From Oleispira sp963933055 (GTDB lineage: Bacteria > Pseudomonadota > Gammaproteobacteria > Pseudomonadales > Oceanobacteraceae): a stretch of DNA of 64,000 nucleotides. The translations under genes and the position numbers were made by a program. Shown piece after piece: positions 62,177-64,000 of the stretch (positions are counted from its first letter, which is position 1; each line of letters opens with the position of its first letter). The notes beneath the pieces were generated by a model that saw only the letters and a program-made list of their open reading frames with translations, was not told where the DNA came from and ran no database searches. Where the stretch lies: positions 4,915-68,914 of the forward strand of contig CAWVSY010000014.1 in NCBI GenBank assembly GCA_963933055.1, written 5' to 3'.

Positions 62177-63745
62177 ATGAAGACAATGAATAACCTCCCT
62201 GACGATATTGAATTGCTTAAGAAAATGTTGCTGGAACAGCAACAATTATTGAGTCAAAAAGACACTGAAATCACACAGTGGCAATCACGCTACCAGCATG
62301 TTTTAGAACAATGGCAACTGGCTCGCCAGCGTGCGTTTGGTAAAAGCTCTGAGGTCATGCCAGGTCAAGGCGAGTTATTCGATGAACCACAATCCCTGCT
62401 CGAAGAAGAGGCAGAGCTGAAGACGGCTGAAAAAGCAGTTGTACAAACTCGCAAACAGCCAAAACGTCAGCTTTTGCCAAAAGGTCTACCTCGTGAAGTG
62501 GTAGTACTCGATATTGCGAACAGTGAAAAAGTCTGTGACTGCTGCCATGGTGTATTGTATCGCATGGGTGAAGATAAAGCAGAGCGTCTAGAGTTTATCC
62601 CCGCTCAACTGAAAGTGATTGAAACCGTTCGCCCAAAATACGCATGCCGACAATGTGATCAGACGGGGACCAACGTACAGATCAAGCAACGAGTACCTGA
62701 GCCAAGTCTTATTCCAAAAGGTATCGCCACACCGTCCTTACTAGCGCAAATCATCAGTGGCAAATATCAATACGCCTTGCCGCTCTATCGCCAAGAAGCC
62801 CTGTTTAAGCAATACGGCATTGAGCTGAGCCGACAAACGATGTCGGACTGGATAGAAAAGTGTGCGATCGCGATACAGCCTATTTATGATCGCCTACATG
62901 CACTGCTGTTGGAGCAACCAGCGCTTCATGCAGATGAAACCACATTGAATGTGGTTAAAGAGGCGAAAAGCACCTGCTACATGTGGGTGTATTGCAGTGG
63001 TACCGATCAAGATGTCTCACCCCCAAAATTATTGGCAGCGGGAGCTCAACGCATCGTGCTGTACGACTTCCAGCTCTCACGATCAGGGCAATGCCCGAAA
63101 GCGTTCTTAAAAAATTATCAAGGCTATCTACAGGTTGATGGCTATAGTGGTTACGAACAAACAAGCGCACAGCTGGTCGGTTGCTGGGCCCACGCACGTC
63201 GCTACTTTATGAACATTGCAAAAACGTCACCGAAGGGAAAAGCGGGCAAACACACGCTAGCACTGAACCATATTCAAAAGCTGTATGCGATTGAAGCCCG
63301 AGCACAGCAGTGTAAGACGACCAAAGAAGCGTTTGCCTATCGTCAGGCCCATGCGCCGCAAGCGCTTGCAGAGTACAAAGCATGGTTAGAGAAAACGGTG
63401 CCACTGAAGCCACCATCTGACAAACTGACCAAAGCTCTGAACTACAGCCTAAACCAATGGGATAAACTGGTGCGTTACGTTGACGATCCATCGCTTAATA
63501 TCGACAACAACCGCGCCGAACGAGCCATCAAACCGTTTGTAATTGGTCGTAAAAATTGGTTGTTTGCCAACACAGCCAACGGCGCGCAATCGAGTGCAAA
63601 CCTTTACAGCTTGATCGAAACCGCTAAAGCCAATGGCTTGATTGCCTATGATTATCTTGTGAAGCTGTTTGAAGAACTGCCAAAACGGGAAAAGGGAGCG
63701 GATCTGGATGACTTGCTACCATGGAACATCAAACTGACGCCCTAA
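62177..63745 (+). CDS. tnpC: IS66-family transposase TnpC, copy 2
   Basis: A 522-residue intact IS66 transposase, with CDCCHGVLY and CRQCDQTG zinc motifs and catalytic ADETTLNV, QVDGYSGY and NNRAERAIKPF. Similar throughout to the copy 1 transposase. Confidence 0.96.
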   Translation: MKTMNNLPDDIELLKKMLLEQQQLLSQKDTEITQWQSRYQHVLEQWQLARQRAFGKSSEVMPGQGELFDEPQSLLEEEAELKTAEKAVVQTRKQPKRQLLPKGLPREVVVLDIANSEKVCDCCHGVLYRMGEDKAERLEFIPAQLKVIETVRPKYACRQCDQTGTNVQIKQRVPEPSLIPKGIATPSLLAQIISGKYQYALPLYRQEALFKQYGIELSRQTMSDWIEKCAIAIQPIYDRLHALLLEQPALHADETTLNVVKEAKSTCYMWVYCSGTDQDVSPPKLLAAGAQRIVLYDFQLSRSGQCPKAFLKNYQGYLQVDGYSGYEQTSAQLVGCWAHARRYFMNIAKTSPKGKAGKHTLALNHIQKLYAIEARAQQCKTTKEAFAYRQAHAPQALAEYKAWLEKTVPLKPPSDKLTKALNYSLNQWDKLVRYVDDPSLNIDNNRAERAIKPFVIGRKNWLFANTANGAQSSANLYSLIETAKANGLIAYDYLVKLFEELPKREKGADLDDLLPWNIKLTP

Positions 63746-63757
63746 CAAATCACTCTC

Positions 63758-63817
63758 GCCGCCTCCATGCGGCTTAGGATCTTCCTGAAGAAAGACAGAG
63801 CTCCCATCCTGGGAGCT
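63758..63817 (+). other. Conserved paired hairpins in the IS66 3' end, copy 2
   Basis: Hairpin A is GCCGC-CTCCAT-GCGGC (63758-63773). Hairpin B is AGCTCCC-ATCCT-GGGAGCT (63799-63817). Compared with copy 1, B keeps the loop and pairs while two stem positions changed on both sides. Confidence 0.6.
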
Positions 63818-64000
63818 TAAGCTATTCTTAGCTCTCTGCCCTAGAAATACCTTAAAGGTACCAGTGTTTGGTTGCATCCCTTGAGTGTCAGAAAGATGTT
63901 GTAGATCAAAAAATAGACTCAAGGTGTGGATGGCCGGACGCTTACTTAGAAAGAATGCTATCTCTAGTGGAATCATTTTTATATTCGCCAACACTCACTA

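Larger units (their letters stand above)
61701..63945 (+). mobile_element. IS66-family insertion sequence, copy 2
   Basis: A complete 2245-bp element. Terminal repeats begin GTAAGCGTCCGGC at both ends with mismatches further in. It is flanked by the 8-bp direct repeat TTAGAAAG (61693-61700 and 63946-63953), the IS66 target-duplication size, so it inserted on its own. Encodes tnpB and tnpC, no tnpA. It is a different IS from copy 1. Confidence 0.95.
34465..64000. mobile_element. SXT/R391-family integrative conjugative element, right-hand part
   Basis: Right end of an ICE. The conserved order prfC - setR - croS - accessory genes - transglycosylase - setD - setC - eex - traG/traH/traF is that of SXT/R391. 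The exact crossover lies inside the first codons of prfC (about 34,400-34,464), so the boundary given is approximate. Cargo from 45,370 rightward lies in the position of hotspot 3, beside traF. The int/xis end, origin of transfer and the rest of the transfer genes lie outside the window. Confidence 0.9.

Noticed and set aside
49706..63945. Classical composite transposon bounded by two IS66 copies
   Set aside because: The two elements are different IS types with different ends, and copy 2 has its own target duplication, so the island did not move as one IS66-flanked unit.
1..64000. CRISPR arrays, tRNA or rRNA genes
   Set aside because: No regularly spaced repeats, no tRNA-like cloverleaf with CCA context and no rRNA segments were noticed on either strand.

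Overview
The window joins two kinds of DNA. Positions 1 to about 34,460 are ordinary chromosome of a gammaproteobacterium. Gene order (murA-ibaG-mla, kdsD-lptCAB-rpoN-hpf-ptsN-rapZ-ptsO-mgtE-yjgA, nit-yhdP-rng-maf-mreDCB, gatCAB, sspBA, petABC, rplM-rpsI, prfC) follows the Pseudomonas/Oceanospirillales type, and the moderate GC content suggests a marine Oceanospirillales-like host; the genus cannot be fixed from the sequence alone. Several genes normally embedded in these clusters are missing here: mlaC, kdsC, tldD and pmbA.

From about 34,465 to the right end lies an integrative conjugative element (ICE) of the SXT/R391 family, inserted at the 5' end of prfC, the known target of that family. 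Its right-hand core is in the known order: setR repressor, operator array, croS, two replication-like accessory genes, a lytic transglycosylase, the activators setD and setC, a probable entry-exclusion gene, then traG, traH and traF on the opposite strand. The other end of the element is outside the window.

The stretch next to traF is the ICE insertion site known as hotspot 3, and it holds cargo. First comes a three-gene cassette (45,370-49,107) that looks like an ABC three-component / Lamassu-like anti-phage or anti-plasmid system: a possible nuclease, a small middle protein and an SMC-like ATPase with a four-cysteine hinge. Then an IS66-family element (49,706-51,988) truncates an unknown ICE gene. 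It is followed by an IS5-family remnant and a metal-response island resembling Salmonella gol/ges: golB chaperone, gesB RND pump, a frameshifted gesA adaptor, a large molybdopterin/FAD/2Fe-2S fusion enzyme, and the MerR-type regulator golS. Three MerR-type promoters with 19-bp spacers lie at the expected places. A second, different IS66 element (61,701-63,945) sits in its own 8-bp target duplication.

How it works together: the host part supplies envelope lipid transport, LPS export, sigma-54 and nitrogen PTS control, cell shape, tRNA-Gln amidation and the bc1 complex. In the ICE, SetR represses croS and setDC until DNA damage causes its self-cleavage; SetCD then activates transfer genes such as traFHG. 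The cargo would offer the host defence and gold/copper-type metal sensing, although the pump adaptor is broken as sequenced and no outer-membrane channel gene is present. No tRNA, rRNA or CRISPR array was seen.
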